Counted from the first letter of the stretch, positions 1 through 7,170 are shown. The stretch is DNA of 10,331 nucleotides from Oscillospiraceae bacterium (GCA_021771675.1 JAETOP010000128.1:1-10331), one strand, 5' to 3'. Numbers and translations: made by a program. Notes: a model not told the origin generated them from the sequence alone.

Positions 1-11
1 CGTATTCAGCT

Positions 12-48
12 AAAAACTGGAGTGGCGCCGCTTACGCTGCGCCACTCC
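12..48 (-). terminator. Rho-independent terminator after the zinc-ribbon gene
   Basis: Positions 19-28 and 39-48 form a perfect 10-bp inverted repeat around a 10-base loop. On the minus strand the stem is followed by AG and then five T (16-12), the layout of an intrinsic terminator. It lies about 85 bases past the stop of the zinc-ribbon gene. On the plus strand no T-run follows, so it should work in one direction. The stretch from 49 to 132 holds no gene. A weaker hairpin at 83-101 (7-bp stem) has no T-run. Confidence 0.75.
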
Positions 49-132
49 GCTTAATGCTCAGTATTTCCTACTTAGGGGCTTTTTTGTGCTGTCCGCACAA
101 ACTGGGGCTGTCCACTTCCGGGGCTTCTTCCT

Positions 133-528
133 TTACAAAAAAAGATAGAAGAAATTGCTCAAAACATTCAGCGCAATGATCGCAAAAATGATCCAGACCA
201 CAGCACTGATGGGATTTTTCTTCTCCGATCGATCCCGTGCCTTTTGGCCGGCTGTCTGGACCGGCGGGCGGACTGCGGCCCTTGCGGTGCGCTTTACACC
301 TTTGGAGAGGCCCATGATCTTTCGCTCCCGGTTCTCCTCGTGGAATTCCTCGTGGGCAAAGGAGCCTTTGTGGTTACGCTCATTCAGTCCATCCCTTCGG
401 ACCACCGAGCCATCCGAGGCGATTGCAATACTGCGGGGAGGCTGGTTAAATGCACCGCACTTGGGGCAAAAGCAGTCCTCGTCATAGTCATAGCTCTTCC
501 CGCATTCATAACAGCGGATCCTTCTCAT
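133..528 (-). CDS. Small zinc-ribbon protein with a C-terminal membrane anchor, function unknown
   Basis: I do not recognise a named family. The 131-residue protein begins with a zinc-ribbon knuckle pair: C6-x2-C9 and C21-x2-C24, with an extra C19 in an acidic turn. Residues about 50-104 are hydrophilic, first rich in Glu/His/Arg and then in Lys/Arg. Residues about 107-131 are a single hydrophobic segment that reaches the C-terminus, so it is probably tail-anchored with the zinc ribbon in the cytoplasm. No signal peptide is seen. The ATG at 528 has a GGAGAGGAGG-type ribosome binding site just upstream, which decides the start. The gene has its own promoter (556-584) and terminator (12-48) and sits beyond the ribosomal operon terminator, so it need not be connected with translation. 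A function cannot be given from the sequence. Confidence 0.8.
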   Translation of the reverse strand: MRRIRCYECGKSYDYDEDCFCPKCGAFNQPPRSIAIASDGSVVRRDGLNERNHKGSFAHEEFHEENRERKIMGLSKGVKRTARAAVRPPVQTAGQKARDRSEKKNPISAVVWIIFAIIALNVLSNFFYLFL

Positions 529-555
529 AGGGCCGCCTCCTCTCCTGTTTTTTCT

Positions 556-584
556 ATCATATCACATGCCGGCGGATTTGAAAA
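556..584 (-). promoter_or_regulatory. Sigma-A-type promoter for the zinc-ribbon gene
   Basis: On the minus strand, TTTTCA (584-579) and TATGAT (561-556) are separated by exactly 17 bases, and TGA directly before the -10 box makes an extended -10 (TGn). Transcription would begin near 549, leaving a leader of about 20 bases that carries the ribosome binding site of the gene starting at 528. The rest of the 302-base space between this gene and rplQ (529-830) holds the operon terminator and otherwise nothing I can support. The small hairpin at 600-613 (GGCGG GAAA CCGCC on the minus strand) has no clear role. Confidence 0.55.
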
Positions 585-758
585 GCAAAACAAAATGTGG
601 GCGGTTTCCCGCCTTGAAACAGACAGGGAGGGAACGTGCTCTGCCGGGAGAATCCTTTTCTCTGATTTCCCTCTCTCCTATTTGTGGCACACCGGACTGA
701 TCCGGCAGCTGCAGGGCAGGCTGACGCCTGCGGAGCGTTTTCATACCGTCTCATGAAT

Positions 759-807
759 AAAAAAGCCCTTTGTCATGGGGCCTAGGTTCCCATGACAAAG
801 GGCTTTT
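759..807 (-). terminator. Terminator of the ribosomal-protein operon
   Basis: Positions 761-779 and 789-807 are a perfect 19-bp inverted repeat with a 9-base loop. On the minus strand the GC-rich stem ends in a run of six T (764-759). It begins 24 bases after the restored rplQ stop codon, where the end of the alpha operon is expected. On the plus strand the stem is followed by a poorer T-rich stretch, so weak activity in that direction is possible. Confidence 0.9.
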
Positions 808-830
808 CTTCTTAACAGGGTGCAGGCAAA

Positions 831-1156
831 TTACTTTACCAGCTCGATGATGGCCGTTTCCGCAGCATCACCGCGGCGCACGCCGGTGCGGACGATGCGG
901 GTGTAGCCGCCGTTGCGCTCCGCGTAGCTGGGGGCGATCTGACGTCCTCACGGGTGATGAAGCTCATGGCCTGCCGGTAGGCGGCCAGGTCGCTCTTCTT
1001 GCCGAGCGTGATCATCTTCTCAGCCAGGGGCTTGATTTCCTTGGCACGGGTGACGGTGGTCTCCATCTTACCGTTGTCCAGGAAATCCGTGACCTGCTGA
1101 CGCAGCATCGCCATGCGCTGGTCAGTGGTCTTGCCAAGTTTCCGAGTTCCGGGCAT
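831..1156 (-). CDS. rplQ: 50S ribosomal protein L17, reading frame broken by a short deletion
   Basis: L17 is an essential protein of the large subunit near the exit of the peptide tunnel and is normally the last gene of the alpha operon. Residues 1-72 read as ordinary L17 (start [10 protein letters not shown], then ETTVTRAKE and EKMITLGK). After REDV the frame changes to unrelated residues and stops at 836. In the frame that ends at 831 the normal C-terminal half is present over 35 codons (938-834), including RNGGYTRI and ending IIELVK. Comparison with Clostridial L17 suggests six codons plus one base (about 19 bases) are missing near 940; putting them back gives 114 residues, a usual length. 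The start at 1156 has a strong AAGGAGG site. I infer either an assembly or sequencing error or a real lesion that needs a second copy; the family call is sure, the intactness is not. Confidence 0.85.
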
Positions 1157-1187
1157 TTCGGTTTCCTCCTTATCAGGATTTTGGTCA

Positions 1188-1208
1188 GCCGGGGATCTCT
1201 CCGCCGGC
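1188..1208 (-). other. RNA hairpin with GAGA tetraloop between rpoA and rplQ
   Basis: In the minus-strand transcript, 1208-1188 folds as GCCGG, a bulged C, GGA, loop GAGA, TCC, CCGGC: 8 bp, mostly GC, closed by a GNRA-type tetraloop. It fills much of the 58-base gap before the rplQ ribosome binding site. No T-run follows, so it is not a terminator. A role in mRNA stability, processing or protein binding is possible but only inferred. Confidence 0.4.
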
Positions 1209-1214
1209 GTGGGA

Positions 1215-2165
1215 TCAGTTGTTTTCTTCGTCGGCCAGGTGCAGACCCATCATGGCCAGCTTGTTGATGACCTCTTCCAGGGACTTGCGGCCCAGGTTGC
1301 GGACCTTCATCATCTCGTCCTCGGTCTTGGAGATCAAGTCCTCGACGGTGTTGATGTTGGCGCGCTTGAGGCAGTTGAAGCTGCGGACGCTGAGATCCAG
1401 CTCCTCGATCGTCATCTCCAGCACCTTGTTACGCTGTGCCTCCGCCTTCTCCACCACGGTGGGCTTGCTGCCCACGTTTTCAGAGAGGTCGGTAAACAGG
1501 GTAAAGTGGTCGCACAGGATCTTGGCGCCCAGGGAAACAGCGTCCCGGGCGGAGATGGTGCCATCGGTCCAGACTTCCAGCGTCAGCTTGTCGAAGTCAC
1601 TGGAAGCGCCCACGCGGGTGGGCTCCACCGTGTAATTCACCTTGTACACCGGGGTATAGATGGAGTCCACGGCGATGGTGCCGATCACGTTCTGCTGAGG
1701 CTTATTGCGGTCAGCGGGCACATAGCCGCGGCCATGGGACAGGGTGATCTCCATATTGAGCGTCGCGCCGTTGTCCAGGGTGGCGATGTGCATATCGGGG
1801 TTCAGGACTTCTACCTCACCGTCAGCCTTGATGTCGCCGGCAGTGACCTCGCAGGGGCCCACCGCTTCGATATAGACCGTTTTCACAGTCTCGCTGTGCA
1901 GTTTTGTCAGGAGGCCCTTCACATTTAAGACGATCTCCGTCACGTCTTCCTTGACACCGGGGATGGTGGAGAACTCATGCTGGACACCGGCGATCTTGAT
2001 AGTGGTCGGCGCGGTGCCGGGCAGAGAGGAAAGCATAATGCGGCGGAGCGCATTGCCCAGAGTCGTGCCGTATCCACGCTCCAGAGGCTCCACCACATAC
2101 TTGCCGTATGTGACGTCACCCGGGGTCTCGATACACTCGATCTGGGGCTTTTCAATTTCGATCAT
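1215..2165 (-). CDS. rpoA: DNA-directed RNA polymerase subunit alpha
   Basis: The alpha subunit dimerises to start assembly of RNA polymerase, and its C-terminal domain contacts promoter UP elements and activators. The product has 316 residues, the usual length. The N-terminal domain (about 1-230) has the conserved [14 protein letters not shown] at 29-42. A flexible linker follows to about 245, then the C-terminal domain with its helix-hairpin-helix (about 250-310), including [13 protein letters not shown]261 matches the DNA-contacting Arg265 of E. coli. I chose the ATG at 2165 (MIEIEKP) because GGAGGG lies at the right distance before it; an in-frame ATG at 2204 has no such support. The gene follows rpsD after 87 bases and precedes rplQ, as in the alpha operon. 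Nothing in the protein looks odd. Confidence 0.98.
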   Translation of the reverse strand: MIEIEKPQIECIETPGDVTYGKYVVEPLERGYGTTLGNALRRIMLSSLPGTAPTTIKIAGVQHEFSTIPGVKEDVTEIVLNVKGLLTKLHSETVKTVYIEAVGPCEVTAGDIKADGEVEVLNPDMHIATLDNGATLNMEITLSHGRGYVPADRNKPQQNVIGTIAVDSIYTPVYKVNYTVEPTRVGASSDFDKLTLEVWTDGTISARDAVSLGAKILCDHFTLFTDLSENVGSKPTVVEKAEAQRNKVLEMTIEELDLSVRSFNCLKRANINTVEDLISKTEDEMMKVRNLGRKSLEEVINKLAMMGLHLADEENN

Positions 2166-2194
2166 GCAGTTACCCTCCTTCATCTTCTCATTAC

Positions 2195-2218
2195 GGCGAT
2201 GCAAAGCTGCATGCCGCC
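2195..2218 (-). other. RNA hairpin between rpsD and rpoA
   Basis: In the minus-strand transcript, 2218-2195 can fold as GGCG, a two-base bulge, ATGCA, loop GCTT, TGCAT, CGCC (9 bp). It lies in the 87-base space between rpsD and rpoA, upstream of the rpoA ribosome binding site. There is no T-run, so it is not a terminator. It might be a processing or regulatory element, but no known motif is matched. Confidence 0.35.
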
Positions 2219-2252
2219 GGCAGTTCCTATCATTATCGAGGGTATCCTCCGA

Positions 2253-2855
2253 TTACTTGGAGTACAACTCAACGATGAGGTGCTCTTCGACGGGGACATC
2301 AATGTCCTCGCGAGCGGGAAGACGGGTGACCGTGCCCTTCAGAGCGTTCTTCTCGCGCTCCATCCAGGGGGGCAGCAGGAACATGGGGGCATCCTGACCC
2401 ATCAGACGCTTGAAGACCTCAGAGGAGCGGCTGCTCTCAGCCACTTCGATGACGTCGCCGGCCTTGACCAGATAGGAGGGGATGTTGACCTTCTTGCCGT
2501 TGACAGTGAAGTGCGCGTGGTTCACCAGCTGACGGGCCTGACGGCGAGTCATGGCGAAGCCCATGCGGTACACAACGTTGTCCAGGCGGCGCTCCACGGT
2601 GATCAGCAGGTTATCGCCGGTCTTGCCGGGAGCGGCGGCAGCAGCTTCATAGTAATCATGGAACTGCTTTTCCAGAATGCCATAGATAAACTTGACCTTC
2701 TGCTTTTCATTCAGCTGGATGCCATATTCGCTCTTCTTCTTTCTCATCTGGCCGCCGGGATTGCGATTGGTCTCCTTCTTCGCATAGCCCATAACGGCAG
2801 GAGAAATGCCCAAAGCCTTGCAGCGCTTGGCAATCGGCTGCATATTCTTTGCCAT
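2253..2855 (-). CDS. rpsD: 30S ribosomal protein S4
   Basis: S4 is a primary 16S rRNA binding protein that starts assembly of the small-subunit body and helps form the mRNA entry site. In E. coli it also represses the alpha operon by binding its mRNA. The product has 200 residues, as in Bacillus. The N-terminal domain contains KKSEYGIQLNEKQK (40-53). The S4 RNA-binding domain runs about 90-138, with RLDNVVYRMG and TRRQARQLVNHAHF. The C-terminus is the typical LIVELYSK. There is one cysteine near the N-terminus (C12), so this is the form without the zinc-binding cysteine cluster. The ATG at 2855 has a GAGGAGG site upstream. The gene starts 24 bases after rpsK. In Bacillus subtilis rpsD is elsewhere on the chromosome; here it sits in the alpha operon as in E. 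coli and Clostridia. Confidence 0.98.
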   Translation of the reverse strand: MAKNMQPIAKRCKALGISPAVMGYAKKETNRNPGGQMRKKKSEYGIQLNEKQKVKFIYGILEKQFHDYYEAAAAAPGKTGDNLLITVERRLDNVVYRMGFAMTRRQARQLVNHAHFTVNGKKVNIPSYLVKAGDVIEVAESSRSSEVFKRLMGQDAPMFLLPPWMEREKNALKGTVTRLPAREDIDVPVEEHLIVELYSK

Positions 2856-2879
2856 ATTGCTTGTTACCTCCTCTTTCGA

Positions 2880-3287
2880 TTACACGCGACGACGCTTCGG
2901 GGGACGGCAGCCATTGTGGGGAATGGGAGTGACGTCCTTGATCATGGTCACTTCCAGACCAACGGCCTGCAGTGCGCGGATCGCAGCCTCGCGGCCCTGG
3001 CCGGGGCCCTTAACGAAGACCTCAACGGTCTTCAGGCCATGCTCCATAGCGGCACGGGCAGCGGTCTCAGCTGCGGTCTGGGCCGCAAAGGGAGTGGACT
3101 TCTTGCTGCCGCGGAAACCGAGGCCGCCGGAGGAAGCCCAGGAGAGTGCGTTGCCCTGAGAATCGGTAACAGTCACCATGGTATTGTTGAAAGAAGAACG
3201 GATATGGACCTGACCACGCTCAACATTCTTCTTTTCACGGCGGCGGCGAATGACCTTCTTGCCGCCGGTAGCTTTTGCAGTTGCCAT
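2880..3287 (-). CDS. rpsK: 30S ribosomal protein S11
   Basis: S11 sits on the platform of the 30S subunit near the Shine-Dalgarno helix. The 135-residue product has a basic N-terminus ([11 protein letters not shown], 10-20), the central block [16 protein letters not shown] (27-42), [20 protein letters not shown] (49-68), and the characteristic end [16 protein letters not shown] (120-135). The start at 3287 follows AAGGAGGGAG, 15 bases after the rpsM stop, so the two are probably translationally coupled. Length and motifs are those of an ordinary S11. Confidence 0.98.
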   Translation of the reverse strand: MATAKATGGKKVIRRRREKKNVERGQVHIRSSFNNTMVTVTDSQGNALSWASSGGLGFRGSKKSTPFAAQTAAETAARAAMEHGLKTVEVFVKGPGQGREAAIRALQAVGLEVTMIKDVTPIPHNGCRPPKRRRV

Positions 3288-3302
3288 TTCTGTTCTCCCT
3301 CC

Positions 3303-3668
3303 TTACTTCTTCTTGTTCGCAATGGTCTTCTTGGGACCCTTGCGGGTTCTTGCGTTGGTCTTGCTGCGCTGGCCGCGGACAGGCAGGCCCTTGCGGTGCC
3401 GGATGCCGCGATAGCAGCCGATCTCGCTCAGACGCTTGATGTCCAGAGCGGTCTGGCGGCGCAGGTCGCCTTCGACGGTGTAAGCGTCGATGGCGTCACG
3501 GAGCTGCTGCTCCTCGGCGTCGGTCAGATCCTTCACGCGGGTGTCGGGGTTGATGCCCGTCTGCGCCAGGATGTCCTTGGCGCTCTTTCTGCCAATGCCG
3601 TAGATATAGGTGAGGCCGATTTCGATACGCTTATCCTTCGGCAGGTCAATACCGGCAATACGTGCCAT
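3303..3668 (-). CDS. rpsM: 30S ribosomal protein S13
   Basis: S13 lies in the head of the 30S subunit and contacts the large subunit and the P-site tRNA. The 121-residue protein begins [10 protein letters not shown] and has the helix-two-turns-helix region [14 protein letters not shown] (21-34). The C-terminal signature [18 protein letters not shown] (91-108) is followed by a Lys-rich tail. The ATG at 3668 has GGAGGTG upstream, at usual spacing. rpmJ ends 26 bases before it and rpsK begins 15 bases after it, the standard alpha-operon order. I see no promoter or alpha-operon leader structure before rpsM, consistent with read-through from the spc genes. Confidence 0.98.
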   Translation of the reverse strand: MARIAGIDLPKDKRIEIGLTYIYGIGRKSAKDILAQTGINPDTRVKDLTDAEEQQLRDAIDAYTVEGDLRRQTALDIKRLSEIGCYRGIRHRKGLPVRGQRSKTNARTRKGPKKTIANKKK

Positions 3669-3694
3669 ACTCTTAAAGCACCTCCAATTAAATG

Positions 3695-3826
<132 letters not shown>

Positions 3827-3863
3827 TCAGCGGTTTGTGTCATTTACTGTTCGCCCGGCGCGC

Positions 3864-4082
3864 TTACTTGCTGCGCCAGGTGATCCGGCCGCGGGTCAGG
3901 TCGTACGGGGACATCTCCACCGTGACCTTGTCGCCGGGCAGAATCCTGATGAAATTCATTCTGAGTTTCCCGGAAATATGCGCTAGGATCGTGTGTCCAT
4001 TTCCAATGTCAACCTGGAACGTCGTGTTGGGCAGGGCTTCCACCACAACACCTTCCACTTCGATCATATCGGATTTTGCCAA
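3864..4082 (-). CDS. infA: Translation initiation factor IF-1
   Basis: IF-1 binds the A site of the 30S subunit and works with IF-2 and IF-3 to place the initiator tRNA. It is a single OB-fold of the S1 family. The 72-residue product reads as canonical IF-1: [17 protein letters not shown] (3-19), then [18 protein letters not shown] (22-39), and the end [12 protein letters not shown]. The start codon is TTG at 4082, chosen because AGGAGG lies 8 bases before it (inside the end of the KOW gene) and the family's MAK N-terminus follows. No ATG fits; the first internal ATG is at residue 6 and would cut off conserved residues. The gene is 3 bases after the KOW gene, so it is tightly coupled. Confidence 0.97.
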   Translation of the reverse strand: MAKSDMIEVEGVVVEALPNTTFQVDIGNGHTILAHISGKLRMNFIRILPGDKVTVEMSPYDLTRGRITWRSK

Positions 4083-4085
4083 ACG

Positions 4086-4370
4086 TTATCCCTCCTGGTC
4101 CGGATGAACCTCCTCGCGGTATGCCGCGAGGGTCCTGCGAAGCTCACTGTTGGTGATCTTCTCTTCGCTCTTGATCTTTTCAGAAAGCCGGTTCTCATCT
4201 GCCGCCACAAACAGCACATGCCTGCGCTTTTTGCGCTTGGGTGATTCCACCTTTCTGGATTTTCCGTCCGCCAGCAGAAGGTACTCCCCCTCCACCGCGA
4301 GCACGACGAAGAGCTTGCCCCTGTCTCTGCCGGCGTCGGATCGGACGATATTTGATTTTGCAATTTCCAT
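4086..4370 (-). CDS. KOW-domain RNA-binding protein (L14e/L6e/L27e-like)
   Basis: This is a 94-residue protein of a family common in Firmicutes between map and infA; Bacillus subtilis ybzG holds the same place. A KOW-type beta-barrel segment covers about residues 5-50: SNIVRSDAGRDRGKLFVVL, LLLADGKSRKVE, then a basic run PKRKKRRHV (44-52). Such domains bind RNA, and relatives are similar to the eukaryotic and archaeal L14e ribosomal protein. The C-terminal part (55-94) is charged and probably helical. Its exact job is not known; the location suggests a ribosome-associated role (inference). The ATG at 4370 has only a weak AAGAAG-type site, 16 bases after the map stop, so it may rely on coupling. 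The infA ribosome binding site is inside its last codons. Confidence 0.88.
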   Translation of the reverse strand: MEIAKSNIVRSDAGRDRGKLFVVLAVEGEYLLLADGKSRKVESPKRKKRRHVLFVAADENRLSEKIKSEEKITNSELRRTLAAYREEVHPDQEG

Positions 4371-4386
4371 ACGTTTCTTCTTACTT

Positions 4387-5139
4387 TCAGATGGCGGGGG
4401 CCGTCAGGATCTCAGGCTCACCATCGGTAATCAGGATCGTATTCTCATAGTGGGCCGCCCACTTGCCGTCCAGTGTCCGGACGGTCCAGCCGTCGCTCAT
4501 CTGTTTGATGGCGGCTGTGCCGGCGTTCACCATGGGTTCGATTGCAAGGGTCATTCCCCGCAGAAGCCGCGGTCCCCGGCCGGGCTGGCCGTAGTTGGGG
4601 ATCTCCGGCGACTCATGCATCTGGGCGCCGACGCCGTGGCCGACGTATTCCCGGACGATGGAGTAGCCGTGGCTTTCCACATAGGTCTGGATGGCCGCGG
4701 AGATATCCAGCAGCCGGTGGCCCTCTTTTGCGAACTGGATCCCCTCGAAAAAGCTCTGCCTGGTCACATCGATCAGATCCTGAGCCTCCGGGGAAATCGT
4801 GCCGCAGGCGAAGGTTGCCGCGCAGTCGCCGTGGAATCCCCCAATGTACGCCCCCACATCAATGCTGACGATATCGCCCTCCCGCAGCACCCGCTTGCCG
4901 GGAATACCGTGGATGATCTCATCGTTGACGCTGATGCAGGCGCTGGCCGGATAGCCATTGTAGTGAAGGAAGGACGGGACCGCGCCGTGCTTACGGATGA
5001 ACTTCTCTACTGCGCTGTCGATCTCCTGGGTTGTTACGCCGGGTCTTACCATTTCCCCTGCAAAAGCACGGGCAGCCGCGGTAATTTTTCCGGCCCGGCG
5101 CATCAGTTCGATCTCATGGGAGGATTTGAGTGTGATCAT
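4387..5139 (-). CDS. map: Methionine aminopeptidase, type I
   Basis: The enzyme removes the initiator methionine from new proteins when the second residue is small. It is a cytoplasmic two-metal enzyme with the pita-bread fold. The 250-residue product has all five metal ligands in family context: D94 (SIDVG), D105 (HGD), H168 (GHGVG), E201 (AIEP) and E232 (YENT). H77 (NDEIIHGIP) and H175 (MHESP) match the catalytic histidines. It has no N-terminal zinc-finger extension, so it is the short type. I chose the ATG at 5139 (MITLKSSHEI) because it begins the family N-terminus and has GGGGAGAT upstream; an in-frame ATG at 5187 would lie inside adk. The start is 4 bases after the adk stop, so the two genes are coupled, and the order secY-adk-map is conserved. 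Confidence 0.97.
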   Translation of the reverse strand: MITLKSSHEIELMRRAGKITAAARAFAGEMVRPGVTTQEIDSAVEKFIRKHGAVPSFLHYNGYPASACISVNDEIIHGIPGKRVLREGDIVSIDVGAYIGGFHGDCAATFACGTISPEAQDLIDVTRQSFFEGIQFAKEGHRLLDISAAIQTYVESHGYSIVREYVGHGVGAQMHESPEIPNYGQPGRGPRLLRGMTLAIEPMVNAGTAAIKQMSDGWTVRTLDGKWAAHYENTILITDGEPEILTAPAI

Positions 5140-5143
5140 ACGC

Positions 5144-5776
5144 TCATCTCCCCAGCGCATGGAGAATAGCCTGGGAAGTCTCCTCAACAGAGGGCTGATT
5201 TTCCACAGACTTCAGGAGACCGCGATGGGCATAAAAGTCCTTCAGAGGCTCGGTCTCTTTATGATAGACCTCAAGACGCGCTTTCACGGTCTCGGGTTCA
5301 TCATCGTGACGCTGGATCAGGTTTCCGCCGCACTTGTCACAGATGCCGGGCGTCTTGGGAGGCACAGCTACCAGATGGTAGCTGGCTCCGCAATGCTCAC
5401 AGACGCGCCGTCCGCTCATGCGCTCCATGATTGTCTCGTCAGAGATCTCAATGGAGATGACATCATCAAAGGTGATGCCGGCCTTCTCCAGGGCTTCGGC
5501 CTGGGCGATGGTGCGGGGCACCCCGTCCAGGATAAAGCCGTCCCTGCAGTCCTCCTCGGCCAGGCGCTCGTTGATGATGCCGATGATGACCTCATCGGGC
5601 ACCAGCTTGCCCGCCTTCATGAAGGCCTCTGCCTTCAGGCCGGTGGGCGTGCCGTGCTTGATGGCAGCGCGGAGAATGTTGCCGGTGGAGATGGTTGGAA
5701 TATTCAGCTCTTGGCAAAGACGCTCAGCCTGCGTGCCTTTGCCGGCGCCAGGAGCGCCCAGCAGAATGAGTTTCAT
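5144..5776 (-). CDS. adk: Adenylate kinase, zinc-lid form
   Basis: The enzyme converts ATP and AMP to two ADP and keeps the adenylate pool balanced. The 210-residue product is of the long-lid type. The P-loop is GAPGAGKGT (7-15). The AMP-binding region follows with STGNILRAAI (30-39). The signature DGVPRT is at 84-89, where Val replaces the more usual Phe. The lid carries four cysteines, C126, C129, C146 and C149, expected to bind structural zinc, followed by RHDDEPETV (156-164). The start at 5776 follows AAAGAGGCG, 16 bases after the secY stop. The gene overlaps nothing and is coupled to map. Apart from the Phe-to-Val change it looks like a normal enzyme. Confidence 0.98.
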   Translation of the reverse strand: MKLILLGAPGAGKGTQAERLCQELNIPTISTGNILRAAIKHGTPTGLKAEAFMKAGKLVPDEVIIGIINERLAEEDCRDGFILDGVPRTIAQAEALEKAGITFDDVISIEISDETIMERMSGRRVCEHCGASYHLVAVPPKTPGICDKCGGNLIQRHDDEPETVKARLEVYHKETEPLKDFYAHRGLLKSVENQPSVEETSQAILHALGR

Positions 5777-5792
5777 TTGAAACGCCTCTTTC

Positions 5793-7169
5793 TTATTCCA
5801 GGAAGCCCTTGTACTGACGCATCAGCATCTGGGACTCCAAAGCCTTGACGGTCTCCAGCGCCACGCCCACGACGATGATAACGGAGGTGCCTCCGATGGA
5901 CACGGACTGGTTGCCGACGATCTTACCAACGATCAGGGGGCAGATGGCCACGATGCCCAGGTAGATGGCACCGAACATCGTGATCTTATTCAGAACCCGC
6001 TTGATGAAGTCCACAGTGGGCTTGCCGGGACGGAAGCCCGGGATGAAGCCGCCCTGCTTCTTCAGGTTGTTGGCAATCTCAACAGGGTTGAACTGGATGC
6101 TGGAATAGAAATAGCTGAAGCCAATGATCATGATGAAATAGACCACCATGTAGACAATGGACTTCGTGTCGATCGCGTCGTAAATGGAGCGGGACACCGT
6201 GCCCTCCTGGGGAATGCCGATGAAACTCCAGACCGTGATGGGCAGGGACGCAATGCTCTGGGCAAAGATGACAGGCAGAACACCGGACATATTCACCTTC
6301 ATAGGCAGGTTGGTGCTCTGGCCGCCGTACATCTTCCGGCCCACCTGACGCTTGGCGTACTGCACGGGAATGCGGCGCTCAGCGTCATTGATAAACACGA
6401 TGAACACGATCAGGGCCAGCATGCCGATGATCAGCAGGACCACAGCCCAGGGGGCGATGGCGCTGTTCAGTGTGGCTTCGGCCTGGGCCTGGCTGTACCC
6501 GGCGGAGGTGAGGCCCTCCAGTGTCAGGGTGCCGGCGCGCTTGGCGGACCAGGTCTGGACACCGTCGACCATGCCGCCGACCATGCTGGGCAGGCGGGAC
6601 AGGATGCCGGCGAACAGGATGATGGAAATGCCATTGCCCACGCCGAACTCAGTGACCTGCTCGCCCATCCACATCACGAAGGAGGAACCGGCGATCAGCG
6701 TCACGATAATAACCAGAGCGGGCCAGATGCCGTCAGCACCGGGCGCCAGCAGGTTGTAGCGCTGCATCATCACATAGTAACCGATCGCCTGCAGGACCGC
6801 GATGGCGATGGTCGCGTAACGGGTGATGGACTGGATCTTCTTCTTGCCTTCCTCGCCGCCTTCCTTTGCCAGCCGCTCCAGGGCGGGAATGGCAACGGTC
6901 AGCAGCTGGATGATGATGGAGCTGTTGATATAGGGCTGAATGCTCAGGGCAAAGACAGTTGCGGTGGCAAACGCGCCGCCGGACATGACGTTGTACAGGC
7001 CCAGGATGGTGGCGCCCATCACATCCAGCTGCGCCTTCAGTGCGCTGACGTTGACATAGGGGACCGTGATGGCGTTGCCGATCCGGAAAATCAACAGAAT
7101 GAGGAGTGTAAAGATGATCTTCTTCCGCAGCTCGGGAATGCCCCACGCTTTGCGAATCGTCTGGATCAC
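5793..7169 (-). CDS. secY: Protein translocase subunit SecY
   Basis: SecY is the ten-helix membrane channel through which the Sec pathway exports proteins and inserts membrane proteins. The 458-residue product starts MIQTIRKAWGIPELRKK, and ten hydrophobic segments can be seen at roughly 19-38, 66-92, 117-138, 150-167, 176-193, 240-262, 293-317, 336-356, 396-418 and 427-442. Family motifs include GNGISIILFAGI (178-189), RRIPVQYAKRQVGRKMYGGQ (265-284) and GFIPGFRPGKPT (374-385), with R380 in the cytosolic loop that contacts SecA or the ribosome. The outer loop between helices 5 and 6 (about 195-238) is long. The start is GTG at 7169, one base after the rplO stop, with a GAGGTGAT site inside rplO. 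Initiation is therefore probably coupled to L15. Confidence 0.98.
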   Translation of the reverse strand: MIQTIRKAWGIPELRKKIIFTLLILLIFRIGNAITVPYVNVSALKAQLDVMGATILGLYNVMSGGAFATATVFALSIQPYINSSIIIQLLTVAIPALERLAKEGGEEGKKKIQSITRYATIAIAVLQAIGYYVMMQRYNLLAPGADGIWPALVIIVTLIAGSSFVMWMGEQVTEFGVGNGISIILFAGILSRLPSMVGGMVDGVQTWSAKRAGTLTLEGLTSAGYSQAQAEATLNSAIAPWAVVLLIIGMLALIVFIVFINDAERRIPVQYAKRQVGRKMYGGQSTNLPMKVNMSGVLPVIFAQSIASLPITVWSFIGIPQEGTVSRSIYDAIDTKSIVYMVVYFIMIIGFSYFYSSIQFNPVEIANNLKKQGGFIPGFRPGKPTVDFIKRVLNKITMFGAIYLGIVAICPLIVGKIVGNQSVSIGGTSVIIVVGVALETVKALESQMLMRQYKGFLE

Positions 7170-7170
7170 G

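Noticed and set aside
83..101. Second terminator after the zinc-ribbon gene
   Set aside because: The 7-bp hairpin is not followed by a T-run on either strand; the hairpin at 19-48 is the better candidate.
557..754. Minus-strand frames of 60-65 codons between rplQ and the zinc-ribbon gene
   Set aside because: They have no convincing ribosome binding site, run over the promoter of the next gene and have an untypical, low-information composition.
940..946. Programmed frameshift in rplQ
   Set aside because: There is no slippery heptamer at the junction, and about six conserved codons are missing, so a simple shift would not restore normal L17.
2225..2260. Promoter before rpoA (GATAAT on the minus strand)
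   Set aside because: No -35 box is found at 16-18 bases; the nearest TTG-like hexamer is 24 bases away.
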